Source of the DNA: Sulfurimonas sp.
GTDB lineage: Bacteria; Campylobacterota; Campylobacteria; Campylobacterales; Sulfurimonadaceae
Direction: 5' to 3'
Assembly: GCA_013791885.1 (NCBI GenBank)
Contig: VMSZ01000011.1
Span: forward strand, 1-40,727
DNA: 40,727 bases
Positions within the stretch are counted from its first letter, which is position 1, and every line of letters begins with the position of its first letter. Both the position numbers and the translations under genes were made by a program. The notes beneath the pieces are model-generated. The model was not told where the DNA came from. It worked only from the letters and a program-made list of their open reading frames with translations, and did not search any database. Below, piece after piece: positions 40,195 through 40,727 of the stretch.

Positions 40195-40727
40195 ATGTTG
40201 AAAAAAATAAAAAAAATACTTGTTGCCAACAGAGGCGAAATTGCACTTAGAATCATAAGAGCATGTAAAGAGCTCGAAATTCAGAGTGTTGCAATCTTTT
40301 CTGAAGTTGATGTCAACGGCGTTTGGGTGCGTAAAGCAGATGAATGTTACCCGATTATGGGTGATGCACTTCAGGCATATTTGAACTATGACACTATTAT
40401 CTCTTTAGCGCTCAAAGCAAAATGTGATGCTATTCACCCGGGATACGGCTTTTTATCTGAGAGTGCGGAATTTGCTCAGGCCTGCGCGGACAACGGAATT
40501 ATTTTTATCGGTCCAAGCCCCGACCATATTGCACTCTTTGGAGACAAAATGGCTTCTAAAGTTGCCATGAAAGCCATAGGTGTCCCGGTTCTTGAAGGAA
40601 CAGACGAAGCTATTCTTGACATGAAAGAGGGCGAGAAAATCGCTACTGAGATTGGTTTTCCGGTCATCATCAAAGCTGCGTTTGGCGGCGGCGGCCGTGG
40701 TATGAGAATTGTTAGAAAAGCGAAAGA
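40195..40727 (+). CDS. Biotin carboxylase (AccC/PycA type), truncated by the window end
   Basis: The first 177 residues of a biotin carboxylase, which carboxylates protein-bound biotin using ATP and bicarbonate. The opening KKILVANRGEIALRIIRACKE is diagnostic (LVANRGEIALRII), followed by IHPGYGFLSESAEFA, FIGPSPDHI, DKMASK and the glycine-rich ATP lid GGGGRGMR at the cut. The insert VWVRKADECYPI where others have ADEA.CIG-type sequence is a subgroup feature. It may belong to acetyl-CoA carboxylase, pyruvate carboxylase or 2-oxoglutarate carboxylase; the window ends too soon to tell. The start ATG has an AAGGAT site at a good distance. It is divergent from the AraC-type regulator. Confidence 0.92.
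   Translation, partial: MLKKIKKILVANRGEIALRIIRACKELEIQSVAIFSEVDVNGVWVRKADECYPIMGDALQAYLNYDTIISLALKAKCDAIHPGYGFLSESAEFAQACADNGIIFIGPSPDHIALFGDKMASKVAMKAIGVPVLEGTDEAILDMKEGEKIATEIGFPVIIKAAFGGGGRGMRIVRKAK

Noticed and set aside
1-40727. CRISPR array, tRNA, rRNA, transposase, integrase or toxin-antitoxin pair
   Set aside because: I saw no regularly spaced repeats, no cloverleaf sequences and no transposase or integrase motifs; intergenic gaps are short and explained by promoters, hairpins or the listed repeats.

Overview
The window looks like chromosomal DNA of a Campylobacterota (epsilonproteobacterial) chemolithotroph, most like Sulfurimonas or a close relative. The evidence is low G+C with A/T-rich promoters, a long fused ResB-CcsA cytochrome c synthetase, a FlgS-type flagellar sensor kinase, the Campylobacter-like gene set pyrD / M16 peptidase / dapA / enoyl-reductase-type SDR, a periplasmic alpha-carbonic anhydrase, and very tight gene packing with many ATGA overlaps. 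I see no phage, IS transposase, CRISPR array, tRNA or rRNA. The genus is an inference from gene content; no database was used.

Layout. 1-60: tail of a gene cut by the window edge. 61-2194: a structured repeat, thiE, an unknown lipoprotein and a DTW-domain tRNA-modifying enzyme. 2248-2997: exported alpha-carbonic anhydrase. 3023-5305 (minus): pgsA, rseP and the YggS-type PLP protein. 5414-7976 (plus): a compact three-gene unit joined by ATGA overlaps, made of an ACP/acyltransferase fusion with a degenerate ligase tail, a glycerophosphodiester phosphodiesterase and a zinc-ribbon methyltransferase. 7977-8174: a mosaic of palindromic repeats. 8175-17354: dapA-fabL and pyrD-M16 (minus), separated by a NYN-domain gene, a P-type ATPase and a SulP transporter. 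17440-28918 (plus): DJ-1/PfpI protein, dnaE, PAS-GGDEF-EAL protein, M18 aminopeptidase, flgS, sirtuin and fatty-acid cis/trans isomerase. 29031-29711: iron superoxide dismutase with a strong terminator. 29802-38746 (plus): ccsBA, a DUF2461-type protein, hemH, a HAD phosphatase, a membrane coiled-coil protein and a Cache-type EAL protein. 38741-40073 (minus): a small membrane protein and an AraC/GyrI-type regulator. 40195-end: start of a biotin carboxylase.

How genes may work together. ccsBA and hemH share an operon and both serve cytochrome c maturation; the isomerase Cti carries a CxxCH haem site and would be a client. pgsA, the ACP/acyltransferase, the phosphodiesterase, fabL and cti all touch membrane lipids. 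Carbonic anhydrase, SulP and biotin carboxylase fit an autotroph that manages inorganic carbon, although the SulP substrate cannot be read from sequence.

The strongest unexplained signals are: (i) an 80-bp element present twice (121-200 and 8095-8174) with GNRA-loop hairpins and a terminal hairpin whose stem has changed by compensatory substitutions; (ii) the octamer AAACGCAG, seen more than 20 times, on both strands and in all reading frames; (iii) the ligase-tail/ACP/acyltransferase fusion operon; (iv) the insertion-like arrangement of the SulP/ATPase/NYN block next to a 70-bp palindromic repeat; and (v) a 13-bp direct repeat spaced 22 bp between the AraC-type regulator and the biotin carboxylase.
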